In this document: positions 19,039-27,827 of the stretch, one piece after another
Position numbering within the stretch: position 1 is the stretch's first letter
How the letters are laid out: every line of letters starts with the position of its first letter
Assembly (NCBI RefSeq): GCF_007745175.1
Contig: NZ_CP036271.1
Coordinates: 4,476,314 to 4,540,313 of the forward strand
DNA from: Caulifigura coniformis
GTDB taxonomy: Bacteria; Planctomycetota; Planctomycetia; Planctomycetales; Planctomycetaceae
Reading direction: 5' to 3'
DNA length: 64,000 nt
Notes under the pieces: model-generated
The model's database searches: none
What the model saw: the letters and a program-made list of their open reading frames with translations, nothing else
What the model was told of the DNA's origin: nothing
Made by a program: the position numbers and the translations under genes

Positions 19039-20313
19039 ATGGCTGCGGGTGGATCATCAGTCCTGAGAGCAGGAATGGTCGGGCTCGGGATGATCTTCGA
19101 TGAAACGTACCGCCCGTTCTTCGAGCGTGCTCACGTCGAAGGCCTGTGGGATCGAAGGTTCGGCGCTCTTGATATCGAGCTTTCGGCAGTCGGTACGCGG
19201 ACCGGGAAACGGGCTGCGGCGTACAAGAAGTCGGCCGGGAAAAACATCGCGGACTTCAAGAATTTCTCCGGTGAACAGGCCCTGGAGCAGCTGGTCGCGA
19301 CCGATGTCGACCTTGTGTGCGTGGCGACGCCTGACGACCGTCACTTTGACTCGGCCAGGAAGGCCCTTGAGGCGGGGAAGCATGTCATCATCGAGAAGCC
19401 CTCGGTGCTGTCACTCCGCGAACTGGATGAACTCGTGAAGCTGGCCCACGAGAAGGGGGTGCTGGCGAAGGTCGTTTATCACAAGCTTCTGGACCCGGAT
19501 CACAAGAAGCTCCGCACGCTGGTCGCAGACGGCGTCTTGACGCACATCAACAATGGCTACTGCTCGCTGCTCGAGCCGAAATCAATCTCGGGTTCGCAGT
19601 TCGCGGAATGGATCACGGGCCGAAACCCGGGCACGTACGTCGCGGTTCACTACATCAAGCTGATCGACTTCACGTTTGGCGGACGTCTGAAAACGGTGAC
19701 TGCGACGGGCCAGCGAGGGCTGGTGGGTCCCAAGGACGGACCGACGTGGGACAGCGTGCAGATGCGGATGATTTACGAGCATGCCGACGGGCGTGAGGCG
19801 GCCTACGACATCCACACTTCCTGGGTCACTCCGAACAACTTCCCGGGCTACGTCGAACAGGAAGTGCAGTTCCGGTTCGATAACGGCGTGTGGAACGGCC
19901 ATTCTCGCAAGCGGGGGGTGGAACTCACCGTCGAGGACCGCACTCCGAACGAGCTGAAAACGACGATCAACACGCACTACAACGGCACGTTCCTCGAGCC
20001 GTGGGAAGCCCGTTCGCAGCGCGGCTACGGCATCGAAGTGATCGAACGTTTCGTGCGGGAAGTGGCTTACGTCGAAAAAGGAGGCCCCGCGGCCGATCGG
20101 GCTGATCGCCTCAAGGAAATGCGTTCGCTGGCGTACAACGACCTTGCTGCCGACCGGCAGGTGGTGGCGGCGGTTCAGGCGCTGGAGGCGATTCTGGAAG
20201 AGGCCGCACAGGGGCACCCTGACGCGGTTGTGAGCTACGACGCGGAAACGAACAAGTTGACGCTTTCCCGCCCCGGCAATTCCCAGGTGCGGGTGCTGCA
20301 TCCGGGCCAATAG
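19039..20313 (+). CDS. Gfo/Idh/MocA family oxidoreductase
   Basis: This 424-residue cytoplasmic protein has an N-terminal Rossmann fold (LRAGMVGLGMIFDE), the VDLVCVATPDDRH strand-loop, and the conserved EKP of VIIEKPSVLS near residue 115, which contacts NAD(P). Family members oxidise or isomerise sugars and inositols, and planctomycetes have many paralogues. The specific substrate is unknown. Lysine and histidine of VVYHKLLDPDHKKL lie where the catalytic region is expected. GGAG lies 7 nt before ATG 19039, supporting this start over an upstream ATG. A hairpin with a T-tract follows at 20412. Confidence 0.88.
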   Translation: MAAGGSSVLRAGMVGLGMIFDETYRPFFERAHVEGLWDRRFGALDIELSAVGTRTGKRAAAYKKSAGKNIADFKNFSGEQALEQLVATDVDLVCVATPDDRHFDSARKALEAGKHVIIEKPSVLSLRELDELVKLAHEKGVLAKVVYHKLLDPDHKKLRTLVADGVLTHINNGYCSLLEPKSISGSQFAEWITGRNPGTYVAVHYIKLIDFTFGGRLKTVTATGQRGLVGPKDGPTWDSVQMRMIYEHADGREAAYDIHTSWVTPNNFPGYVEQEVQFRFDNGVWNGHSRKRGVELTVEDRTPNELKTTINTHYNGTFLEPWEARSQRGYGIEVIERFVREVAYVEKGGPAADRADRLKEMRSLAYNDLAADRQVVAAVQALEAILEEAAQGHPDAVVSYDAETNKLTLSRPGNSQVRVLHPGQ

Positions 20314-20346
20314 CCGCGTTGCGGCAGCCTGATTGAGATCAGGATC

Positions 20347-20514
20347 ATGCGCGGCATCGACTGCGGACGAACCATGATTCTCTCACTGTGGCTGTGGAGT
20401 CGGAAACACGCAGGGCGCCGCTCACTCATCAGCGTGAGCGGCGTCCTCCCTTTTTTGCTGGTCCTGCCCGTCGTGTTGCTCGTACTCTGGTCGATCGTCG
20501 GTCGCCTGTTGTAG
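20347..20514 (+). CDS. Possible small single-helix membrane protein (55 aa)
   Basis: A short open frame encodes a basic N-terminal part (WSRKHAGRRSL) followed by a continuous hydrophobic stretch VSGVLPFLLVLPVVLLVLWS ending in IVGRLL. This is the pattern of a one-pass membrane micropeptide. It ends 9 nt before the next gene (20524). The frame contains the strong hairpin 20412-20447, which reads equally well as a terminator of the upstream gene, so translation is not certain. An internal ATG at 20374 is an alternative start. Confidence 0.35.
   Translation: MRGIDCGRTMILSLWLWSRKHAGRRSLISVSGVLPFLLVLPVVLLVLWSIVGRLL
20412..20456 (+). terminator. Intrinsic terminator-like hairpin
   Basis: A 14-bp stem with one G-U pair (20412-20425 with 20434-20447), an 8-nt loop, then CCC and six T. 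It is likely to terminate the Gfo/Idh transcript, but it lies inside a possible small reading frame. Confidence 0.7.
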
Positions 20515-20523
20515 GGGACGAAG

Positions 20524-21939
20524 ATGGATGCACTGTCTGCCTGGGGTCACCTCCATACGGCATCCCCTCTGGGACGCCGTCAGTTCCTGAAGCAGTCTCT
20601 GGGCGGGGCCGCTGCTGGTTTATTCCTTGGCCAAGAGACGCTGGGCCAGTCCGCCGGCGAGCGTCCGGCGCCGATCCGCGGAGTCCGCGTCATCAATCCC
20701 CGGGGGCGGGTGCCGCTGAGCTTCATCATTGATGACAGCACGTGCCTGGTGAACCTCGCCCATTACTGCATTCCGCAGTTTGCCGAGGTGTTCCCAGGCC
20801 GGTACAAGCAGGATTGGCGGAAACTCCCCACGGAGATCCCGGACGACTTTGTCCGGAAGTTCGGCGACTGGTGCGGCGAGCACGGGGTCAAGGGCAAATA
20901 CAGCGTCGTCCCCTACCCCGCCTGTGTCGGCTGGGTCGACCGGGAAATGCCCGGATGGACAAAAGGGGAACTCGAAGCGAGTCTCAAGCTGCTCCGCGAG
21001 TTCATGTCGACCAACTGGGATTTCCATCCCGAGATGGTCACGCACACCTGGGTCATCAATCCCAAGACCGGACGCCCGTATGAGGAGCGTTCGGCCCGCT
21101 TCATGGAGAACTGGGAGTGGAGCGTCGGCCGTTCAGTCGACGAGATGTCGGAATACCTGGCCTATGCCCTCAGGGTGCTGAAGAATGCAGGCCTTCCCTG
21201 CGAGGGAGTGACGACGCCCGGCGGATTCGGAAACCGCGCCCGCGAATCGCTGGCCCAGGGAACTTTCAACGCCGTGCGTGACGTGTTCGGGGCCGAGATT
21301 CCTCACTACTTCCGCGACCTGTTCACCAACGACAAGAGCGTCGCACCGCTGGTGCAGTACGCCCGCGACCTCGACACGGATGATCCGAAATGTGTCGTGT
21401 CGATTCTCGGCTGCACGGGGGACTGGTTTGGCGGCTGGGACGGTCTGGAGCGGGGTCACGTCGACCAGTTCATCACGGAAGACCTCAAGGGAGGCCGGCT
21501 GCCTGAGGTGATCGACCGGGGCGAACCGGCGATCCTCGTCTGCCACTGGCCAGGCATCTACTTCAACGGCGAGGAATATGGCTTCAACGTTTTCAAGACG
21601 GCCGTCGAGCGGGTGCATCGACGCAACGACAATGTGCTGTGGATGAAGCTCAGCGAGATCGCCCGCTACTGGGCGGCGAAAGAACTGACGACGCTGAGCC
21701 GGGAGGATGCGGCGATCGCCCTGAAAGCTCCCTACGCCTGTCCGGCATTCACAGTGGAAGTCGAGACTTCGCCCCAAGGGGCGCCGATCGTCGTGGCTGG
21801 CGGATCGGAGACGCCGCTGAAACGCTGTTCACGAAAGCTCGACCTGGCGAGCGGGATGTATCACCGTGATGACGAAACGACGACGGTCTGCCTGGACCTC
21901 GTGAAAGGACGATCGCAGATTGTGTGGCGACAGGGCTGA
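20524..21939 (+). CDS. Tat-exported protein, possibly polysaccharide-deacetylase-like
   Basis: This 471-residue protein has a twin-arginine signal: GRRQFLKQSLGGAAAGLFLG, cleaved near LGQSA. The mature part begins with VPLSFIIDDSTCLVNL, whose Asp-Asp after a hydrophobic strand recalls the first motif of NodB/polysaccharide deacetylases. Later histidines (HTWVIN, CHWPGIYF) could be metal ligands, but the full motif set was not established. It resembles uncharacterised planctomycete secreted proteins with a folded cofactor-bearing domain. GGGGACGAAG precedes the ATG. Confidence 0.7.
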   Translation: MDALSAWGHLHTASPLGRRQFLKQSLGGAAAGLFLGQETLGQSAGERPAPIRGVRVINPRGRVPLSFIIDDSTCLVNLAHYCIPQFAEVFPGRYKQDWRKLPTEIPDDFVRKFGDWCGEHGVKGKYSVVPYPACVGWVDREMPGWTKGELEASLKLLREFMSTNWDFHPEMVTHTWVINPKTGRPYEERSARFMENWEWSVGRSVDEMSEYLAYALRVLKNAGLPCEGVTTPGGFGNRARESLAQGTFNAVRDVFGAEIPHYFRDLFTNDKSVAPLVQYARDLDTDDPKCVVSILGCTGDWFGGWDGLERGHVDQFITEDLKGGRLPEVIDRGEPAILVCHWPGIYFNGEEYGFNVFKTAVERVHRRNDNVLWMKLSEIARYWAAKELTTLSREDAAIALKAPYACPAFTVEVETSPQGAPIVVAGGSETPLKRCSRKLDLASGMYHRDDETTTVCLDLVKGRSQIVWRQG

Positions 21940-21963
21940 GCCGGGGCGTCGATCGGCCGAGGC

Positions 21964-22296
21964 TTAATAGCGCGGCACCGCTGGGTCGATTGTCTGCGAC
22001 CAGTGGTCGATTCCGCCGGCCATACTCTGTGCCTGCGGGAAGCCCTGCTGACGCAGCCACATGGCGACCCGCAGACTCCGCCCGCCGTGATGGCAGTGGA
22101 TGATGATCGGGACGTCCGTATACGGCCGGAATTCTTCGACGCGATCCGCCAGTTGCGACATTGGAATCAACGTCGCTCCTTCAATCCGGGCGACGGCGTC
22201 TTCGTCCGGTTCGCGACAGTCGACAAAGAAGAGCGGCGTGCCAGCCGCCAGCTGCGCGTTTGTGGTCGTGCAATCGACCTCGAGCGGTACGCTCAT
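21964..22296 (-). CDS. Rhodanese-like domain protein
   Basis: This 110-residue single-domain rhodanese has its active-site cysteine in IIHCHHGGRSLRVA and the CH2A-like FFVDCREPDE near the N-terminus. Such proteins transfer sulfane sulfur or act as sulfur carriers in the cytoplasm. The loop CHHGGR is the six-residue type seen in thiosulfate:cyanide sulfurtransferases (GlpE-like). ATG 22296 is chosen because a GAGGG lies upstream and the conserved fold starts soon after; a frame from 22335 adds a charged, unconserved extension. It lies downstream of the DUF1015 gene on the same strand. Confidence 0.85.
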   Translation of the reverse strand: MSVPLEVDCTTTNAQLAAGTPLFFVDCREPDEDAVARIEGATLIPMSQLADRVEEFRPYTDVPIIIHCHHGGRSLRVAMWLRQQGFPQAQSMAGGIDHWSQTIDPAVPRY

Positions 22297-22347
22297 CAAC
22301 TTTTCCCTCTCCCTAGCAGCAGTCTGCCGCTCCACCCGGAATGGTTT

Positions 22348-23604
22348 TCAGTCCAGGTTCGGCGGGTCGAGCAACGACATGACGAGCCCGGTGCGGATCT
22401 TCGGATCGAACCAGGTCGACTTAGGCGGCATGAACTGGTTCTGTTCGCAGACGGCGATGAACTGGTCCATGGTGACCGGCGCCAGCGACATCGCCAGCGA
22501 GTAGTTGCCTGAATCAACCTCGGCCTTGAGCCAACCGGCGTCCTTGTTGCCGCCGACATACGTGATCCGTTTGTCCCGGGCGTCGGTGATCCCGAAGATC
22601 CCCTCGATCACCTGCCGCTGGAGGAAATCGGCGTCGATGCTGCGAACGGCCGACAGGGCGTCCATTCGCCCAGGCCGGACGGTGAGTACGAACCATTCCC
22701 CGTTGGCGTAGACCCCGACTTCATGAACTCGTCCCGGACGGAAGCCGTTCATCGAGCCGCGCTTTTCGATCTGGAAATCGTTCTCGAGCCGCCGCAGAAG
22801 CTCGGCGGTGTCGATGCTTCCGACCTTGAGGAGCCGGTTGTAGGGCTCGAGGCCCATCCGTGAGACAGGGAAGAAGACGGCGAGGAAATGCTCGTGTCCG
22901 AGGCTCGCGGCAGCGGCGCTGCGGTGGTTTCCGTCGGCCACGTAAGCGGCGGATTCCTGTCCGAGGATCGAAGTGAGGACCGCCTTTTCGTGGGGATCGG
23001 TCACCAGCCAGATGCGGTGGCGGTTACCGCCTTCGTCGTCGGCGGCGAAGTCGCAATTCCGTGAACGGGCCACTTCCTGAAGCCCGCCCAGAAGGGAGCT
23101 GTGGGCATCGCGGACGGCGAGGTTCACGAATCCCGTGTCGCAATGGATCGCTTCCAGAAGCCTGGCCCGGCCGGCCGCCTTGTCGGGATGGATTCCCTCG
23201 TTGCGGATGACGACTCCCTCGGGGTGCTCTTCGGTGCGAATCTGCGACGTGTGCCCGCAACCGCCGAGGCCCAACTGCGGCTCCATCGGCCTCTTGGGCG
23301 ACGTGATTTCGTAGACCCAGAGGAGGTCGTTGACTTCGCGTGTGAGCGGCGAGGCCTCGAGGTCCCGCATCTGCTGGTAGCCGTGAGCCAGGGCCTCGGG
23401 AGAGCCGTCGACACCGGTATTTTCGAGCGATGGAACGTGGCAGTGCGGCATCGTCACGCGGAGCAGGTTGTCCGGGCGAGCCTGAAGCATCTCCCAGATC
23501 TCGCGATCCGACTGAAACTCGTCGTAATTGGGAGCGCTGATCCGCGCGGCTGCCTCCGAGTTGACGGGAACGAGAGCGCGCCTGACAGGACTGATGCGAA
23601 CCAT
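22348..23604 (-). CDS. DUF1015 family protein
   Basis: This 418-residue protein has the hallmarks of DUF1015 (an SpoU-methylase-adjacent, HTH-annotated family of unknown activity): an N-terminal block APNYDEFQSDREIWEML, a central YVADGNHRSAAA and the C-terminal MPPKSTWFDPKIRTGLV. The DGNHR segment resembles ParB/sulfiredoxin-type nucleotide-binding motifs, so an ATP-dependent activity is conceivable. It is cytoplasmic and no membrane segment is seen. It sits 51 nt upstream of the rhodanese gene on the same strand and follows trxB, so the three may share a transcript. Confidence 0.85.
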   Translation of the reverse strand: MVRISPVRRALVPVNSEAAARISAPNYDEFQSDREIWEMLQARPDNLLRVTMPHCHVPSLENTGVDGSPEALAHGYQQMRDLEASPLTREVNDLLWVYEITSPKRPMEPQLGLGGCGHTSQIRTEEHPEGVVIRNEGIHPDKAAGRARLLEAIHCDTGFVNLAVRDAHSSLLGGLQEVARSRNCDFAADDEGGNRHRIWLVTDPHEKAVLTSILGQESAAYVADGNHRSAAAASLGHEHFLAVFFPVSRMGLEPYNRLLKVGSIDTAELLRRLENDFQIEKRGSMNGFRPGRVHEVGVYANGEWFVLTVRPGRMDALSAVRSIDADFLQRQVIEGIFGITDARDKRITYVGGNKDAGWLKAEVDSGNYSLAMSLAPVTMDQFIAVCEQNQFMPPKSTWFDPKIRTGLVMSLLDPPNLD

Positions 23605-23678
23605 TGTGAGAAACCGTTCCTCTACTTCTTCGTAAAACTGCAGCCTTCCGGCCGCAGCGGATGGCGGATTTGCTTCAG

Positions 23679-23706
23679 GCCCACAGGTTTCGGCCCGTGG
23701 GCTTTT
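23679..23706. terminator. Stem-loop between trxB and the DUF1015 gene
   Basis: Arm GCCCACAGG (23679-23687) pairs with CCCGTGGGC (23694-23702) with one mismatch and a 6-nt loop. Four T follow on the + strand, but both flanking genes are on the - strand, where no T-tract follows. It may attenuate rather than terminate. Confidence 0.35.
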
Positions 23707-23715
23707 CCGCGCGGA

Positions 23716-24768
23716 CTAGTGCACGCCCTGGGCGGCGAGCCAGCGTTCGCAGTCGAGTGCCGACTGACAGCCCGATCCTGCGGCCGTGATGGCCTGGCGA
23801 TAGTAGTCGTCGGCGACGTCACCGGCCGCGAACACGCCTTCGACGCTCGTGAACGTCCGGAACGGTTTCGTCCAGACGATGTATTTCTTGTCGGTCAGCT
23901 TGAGCTGCCCTTTGAGGAAGTCGGTATTGGGGGTGTGGCCGATGGCTGCGAAGTAGCCGCCGGCTTCGAGCGTTTCCGGAGCACCGCCGACAGTGGAGGT
24001 GAGCTTCACGCCCGTCACTCCGCGATCGTCATCCCCCAGGACTTCACTCACCACGGAGTTCCACTTCACGGTGATCTTCGGGTTCTCGAGGACGCGTTCG
24101 GCCATCACCTTGCTGGCGCGGAACGAATCACGGCGATGGACGAGATAGACCTTCGAGCCGAATTTCGTCAGGTATGTGGCTTCTTCCATCGCGCTGTCGC
24201 CGCCACCGACGACGACGAGGGGCTTCTCGCGGAAACGGGGCAGCGCGCCGTCGCACACGGCACAGGCCGACACTCCGCGGTTCTTGAAGCGGTCTTCCGA
24301 CGGGAGCCCCAGGTAGTTGGCCCGGGCTCCGGTCGCGATGATGATCGAATGCGCCTGGTGGGTCTCCCCTTCCAGCGTCTTAAGGACAAAGGGGCGCTTC
24401 GAGCAATCGAGGTCGACGACGTCGTCCGTGATGATCCGTGCACCGCAGTTCTCGGCCTGCTGCCGCATCAGGAACATGAGTTCCGGGCCGCTGATGCCGT
24501 GTCCCTGGTGGTCGGGCATCATGGCGCGGCGATCGGCGGGGAGAGCCGAATCGAGGAAGGGAACCACGTTGCCGGCCGGAAAGCCGGGATAGTTCTCGAT
24601 TTCTGTCGTGAGGTTCAGCTGGCCGAGCGGCAGGGTCCCCTTGTCCTGGTTTTCCTGCGTGATGGCCCCTTCGAACACCAGCGGCGACAGCTGCGCGCGA
24701 CCGGCGTAGATGGCGGCGGCCCAGCCCGCCGGGCCGGATCCGATGATAATCACTCTCTCCGTCGTCAC
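23716..24768 (-). CDS. trxB: Thioredoxin-disulfide reductase
   Basis: This 350-residue flavoenzyme has the FAD motif [18 protein letters not shown], the redox CAVC site in [11 protein letters not shown], the NADPH loop [15 protein letters not shown] and the second FAD motif GVFAAGDV. It reduces thioredoxin with NADPH in the cytoplasm. GTG 24768 is chosen because GAAGGA lies 7 nt upstream and the FAD motif begins 5 residues later. A longer frame to 24876 would overlap the upstream gene and adds unconserved sequence. The N-terminus is slightly longer than in E. coli TrxB. Confidence 0.95.
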   Translation of the reverse strand: MTTERVIIIGSGPAGWAAAIYAGRAQLSPLVFEGAITQENQDKGTLPLGQLNLTTEIENYPGFPAGNVVPFLDSALPADRRAMMPDHQGHGISGPELMFLMRQQAENCGARIITDDVVDLDCSKRPFVLKTLEGETHQAHSIIIATGARANYLGLPSEDRFKNRGVSACAVCDGALPRFREKPLVVVGGGDSAMEEATYLTKFGSKVYLVHRRDSFRASKVMAERVLENPKITVKWNSVVSEVLGDDDRGVTGVKLTSTVGGAPETLEAGGYFAAIGHTPNTDFLKGQLKLTDKKYIVWTKPFRTFTSVEGVFAAGDVADDYYRQAITAAGSGCQSALDCERWLAAQGVH

Positions 24769-24847
24769 GTTGAATCCTTCAAGTCTTGGCGGGGCCTGTT
24801 GTTCGGCGGGAAAGCCAGCCGAGTTATGAAGGCATTTTAGCGGGGCG

Positions 24848-25993
24848 TCAACTGGCCGGCGGGGCGTTGGCGGCAAGGTGTGTGTCCGGCGTGGTTTCCG
24901 CCGCCTGCTGGACCTGCGACACCTTGAGGCCCGTGCGGCTGAAGAAGTAGAGGCCGAGGACCGTCACGGGGACCCACTGGGCGAACTGATAGACGATCGA
25001 GGCTCCGAGGACGCCGGCCTTGTCGTCGGTGAACTGACGGAGGACGAGCCAGAACAGGGCTTGAATGACGCCCACATAGCCGGGCGTCGACGGGACGGTG
25101 ACGCCAAAGGCGACCGCGGCCAGGAGGATACATGAGACCCAGGGCGATTCGTGGATGCCGAAGCTCTGGAGGGCGAGGTACATCATCCATCCGTTGAGCG
25201 CCCACTGGGCCAGAGACGAGCCGAAAATCCCGATCAGAAGCCCCGGGCTGTGCAACGAGTGCAGCCCATCAGCGGCCGACTCGAGTAGTCCGGCGAGCTT
25301 CGCGGCGAGGCCTTTCGGGAGAAACGGAATGCGGCTGAGAACGGCCTCGAACAGACGAACGAAGGGATCTGTCCAGATGACAAAGAGGAATGCACCGGCA
25401 ACGAGGACGGACGCGGACGCGGCTCCCATCAATCCGTAGCGTTTGATGTCGGGATCGACGTCCGGGACGAACAGAAGTCCGAGACCCATGAAGGCGACAA
25501 TCGCAAAGATGTCGAAGACCCGTTCCAGGACGACCGACGAGAGCACCGCCGTCATGGGAAGGCGATGCTTGCGCCCCATGACGAAGACCCGTACGAATTC
25601 GCCGAGATGGGCGGGAAGGACGTTGTTGTAGCCGAATCCGATGAGGATAGGCCGGATCAGATCGCGGAGGGGGCGAAAGTCGCCGAGAGGTTTCAGGAGA
25701 AGTCGCCAGCGCCACGCCTTGAGCCAATAGAAACCGAAGAGAGCAGCCCAGAACGGAATGAGCATCCAATAGTTGGCATTCCGAAAGGCATTCGCGATTT
25801 CGGCGCGTTTCTCAGGCGTGCTGAGCATGTCCGCAGCGGCCCACCACAGGCAGCCAATGGAAACAGCTGCGCCCAGGAGATTCAGTCCCCACTTCTTCCA
25901 GCGGGGGGATGACGACGTGCCGGACACGGAAGCCTCAGAGGTGGCGGGAGCTTGGACCGAAGTGATATAGCAGTGTGTGCCGCCCGAGACCAT
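24848..25993 (-). CDS. Flippase-like membrane protein (UPF0104 / lysylphosphatidylglycerol synthase TM region)
   Basis: This integral membrane protein has about eight hydrophobic segments, among them [44 protein letters not shown] and [21 protein letters not shown]. The block [23 protein letters not shown] and the PSTPGYVG motif are the signatures of the UPF0104/AglD-type family, whose members are linked to lipid or glycolipid transfer. No soluble synthetase domain is fused. GTG 25927, with GAGG 6 nt upstream, is a possible alternative start. It is 79 nt upstream of trxB on the same strand. Confidence 0.82.
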   Translation of the reverse strand: MVSGGTHCYITSVQAPATSEASVSGTSSSPRWKKWGLNLLGAAVSIGCLWWAAADMLSTPEKRAEIANAFRNANYWMLIPFWAALFGFYWLKAWRWRLLLKPLGDFRPLRDLIRPILIGFGYNNVLPAHLGEFVRVFVMGRKHRLPMTAVLSSVVLERVFDIFAIVAFMGLGLLFVPDVDPDIKRYGLMGAASASVLVAGAFLFVIWTDPFVRLFEAVLSRIPFLPKGLAAKLAGLLESAADGLHSLHSPGLLIGIFGSSLAQWALNGWMMYLALQSFGIHESPWVSCILLAAVAFGVTVPSTPGYVGVIQALFWLVLRQFTDDKAGVLGASIVYQFAQWVPVTVLGLYFFSRTGLKVSQVQQAAETTPDTHLAANAPPAS

Positions 25994-26041
25994 GCGTGTC
26001 TCCGCACGGTTACGAAAACGTCACGGGGAGAGAATCGACGG

Positions 26042-27439
26042 ATGAAGATCACGTTTCTCGGGGCCGCAGGGGAAGTCACTGGCAGCCAGCACCTGCTGGA
26101 AACATCGGAACGCCGGATTCTGCTCGACTGCGGCCTGTTTCAGGGGCCCCGGGCCCCTTCGCGCAAGAAGAACGAACAGTTCCACTGCCGGCCGAAAGAC
26201 CTCGATGCCGTCATCCTGTCTCACGCCCACACCGACCATTGCGGCAATCTGCCGGGGCTCTACCGGGCGGGATTCCGCGGACCTGTGTTCTGCACTTCGG
26301 CGACGGCTGATGTTGCCGAAGTGATGCTGCTGGACGGCGCGAAGATCCAGGCGGAAGACGTGCGGTATCTCGAGAGGAAGCTCCGCCCGGGGCATCCGCC
26401 GATCGAGCCGCTGTACGATGAAGCCGACGTTCGGGGGGTCTGCCGGCTGTTCGAGCGGCTGAGCTATTCCGAATGGCACGAACTGGGCCCGGGATTCAAG
26501 CTGCGGTTCTCCGATGCGGGCCACATCCTCGGATCGGCGATCACGGAGTTGCACCTGCGCGACAAGGGAGAGACGAAGCGCGTCACGTTCACCGGGGATC
26601 TCGGCCGACGGGACATGCCTCTTCTCAAGGATCCCGAATTGCTCGGCGGCTGCGATGTGCTCATCACGGAGTCGACCTATGGAAACCGGGTCCATCCTCC
26701 GGCCGATGACCTGAAGGCCGCGATCGTCCGGATCCTCAAGGAGGCCGTCGCTCTGGGAGGGCGCGTGATCGTCCCTGCGTTTTCACTGGGGCGGACGCAG
26801 CAACTGGTTTACTTTCTGAACGAGCTGTTCAACGCCGGCACTCTGCCGCATCTCCCGATTCTCGTCGACAGCCCCCTGTCGCGGCGGCTGACGAACGTCT
26901 TCCGACAGCACATGGACATCCTCGACGAGCCGTTCAAGGCGATCCAGGCGACCGATGCCGACCCCTTCGGATTCGCGACGCTCTCTTACGTCGCGACGAA
27001 GGAGGAAAGCGTCGCCCTGAATCGCCGCGAAGGCGCATTCATGGTGATCTCCGCGAGCGGGATGTGTGAGAGCGGCCGCATCGTGCATCATCTGAAGAAT
27101 GCCGTCAGCGATGAACGCAACACCGTGCTGCTCATCGGCTACCAGGCCCCCTATACGCTCGGGCGTCAGATCGCGGATCGCCGGCCGTATGTGCGCATCT
27201 TCGATCGCGAGTACCCGCTGCGAGCGCACGTCGAACAACTCGAAGGGCTTTCTGCACATGCAGATCTGCCGGACTTCAAGTGGTGGTTCGAGCATATGGC
27301 CCGGGATGAGGGAATCGGCCAGGCCTTTCTCGTCCACGGAGAACCCGAGTCGGCCCGATCACTGGCCGAAGTCCTGAAGGACTATTGCAATGAGCCGCCG
27401 ATCGTCCCCGGGTTCGGAGAGTCGTTCGAAGTGGAGTGA
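26042..27439 (+). CDS. MBL-fold/beta-CASP RNA-specificity metallo-hydrolase
   Basis: This 465-residue protein has the metallo-beta-lactamase core (LGAAGEVTGSQHLL, then zinc-binding SHAHTDHCGNLPG and FSDAGHILGS), followed by the beta-CASP insert with RVIVPAFSLGRTQQL. A C-terminal RMMBL region carries ISASGMCESGRIVHHL and EGLSAHAD. The family includes CPSF-like RNA nucleases, and the probable role is RNA processing in the cytoplasm. ATG 26042 starts at the conserved MKITFLG; upstream in-frame codons are not conserved. It is the gene immediately upstream of the retron. Confidence 0.9.
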   Translation: MKITFLGAAGEVTGSQHLLETSERRILLDCGLFQGPRAPSRKKNEQFHCRPKDLDAVILSHAHTDHCGNLPGLYRAGFRGPVFCTSATADVAEVMLLDGAKIQAEDVRYLERKLRPGHPPIEPLYDEADVRGVCRLFERLSYSEWHELGPGFKLRFSDAGHILGSAITELHLRDKGETKRVTFTGDLGRRDMPLLKDPELLGGCDVLITESTYGNRVHPPADDLKAAIVRILKEAVALGGRVIVPAFSLGRTQQLVYFLNELFNAGTLPHLPILVDSPLSRRLTNVFRQHMDILDEPFKAIQATDADPFGFATLSYVATKEESVALNRREGAFMVISASGMCESGRIVHHLKNAVSDERNTVLLIGYQAPYTLGRQIADRRPYVRIFDREYPLRAHVEQLEGLSAHADLPDFKWWFEHMARDEGIGQAFLVHGEPESARSLAEVLKDYCNEPPIVPGFGESFEVE

Positions 27440-27458
27440 TTGAAGGGCAATTCGTGGA

Positions 27459-27488
27459 TTGACGCCGCTCTTGGCCACGCCGCATAAT
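27459..27488 (+). promoter_or_regulatory. Sigma70-type promoter for the retron RNA
   Basis: TTGACG (27459-27464) and CATAAT (27483-27488) are separated by 18 nt, with five of six consensus matches each. The expected transcription start about 7 nt downstream falls at 27495, exactly the first base of the a1 repeat. A perfect 10-bp palindrome (27473-27482 with 27491-27500, arm GGCCACGCCG) surrounds the -10 box and could be an operator. Its right arm shares bases with a1. Confidence 0.6.
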
Positions 27489-27494
27489 CCCGGC

Positions 27495-27658
27495 GTGGCC
27501 TGAGGATCGCACAAGCATCATGTTCCCTTCGGGGAACGCTGCGGGGTTACCCCGCGGTCGAAGCGTTGCCGGCCATTCGAACGGGAATCGACGCGCGGTG
27601 GGCCCTTCCACCGCAGCCTCGATTCGCCACAGGAGTCGTTGTGCGATCCGCAGGCCAC
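27495..27658 (+). ncRNA. Candidate retron ncRNA (msr-msd)
   Basis: The ends 27495-27514 and 27639-27658 are complementary over 20 nt with a single mismatch (A27503 opposite G27650), forming the a1/a2 stem of a retron. AGC follows a1 at once, giving G27515 as the candidate branching guanosine. The msr part has hairpin 27522-27537 (GTTCCC/GGGAAC closed by a UUCG loop) and hairpin 27541-27555 (GCGGGG/CCCCGC). The msd part has a two-step stem: 27585-27591 with 27619-27625, and inside it 27595-27601 with 27608-27614. The reverse transcriptase gene starts 170 nt downstream. Family knowledge supplies the msr/msd naming; reverse transcription itself is inferred. Confidence 0.8.
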
Positions 27659-27827
27659 AGATTTGATTTTCCTCTTTCAGGACGAGCGATATCGCCGGAC
27701 GAAGGTGGCCATTGATCGGTGTTCAACGCTGGGAAGTCGGCGTCCGGGATTCTCATCGATCGGCATCTCCACCCCGTGCCTCCCTCTGACTCGCCGGACA
27801 CCACGCCCGCCCTGACTCTGCTTTCAC

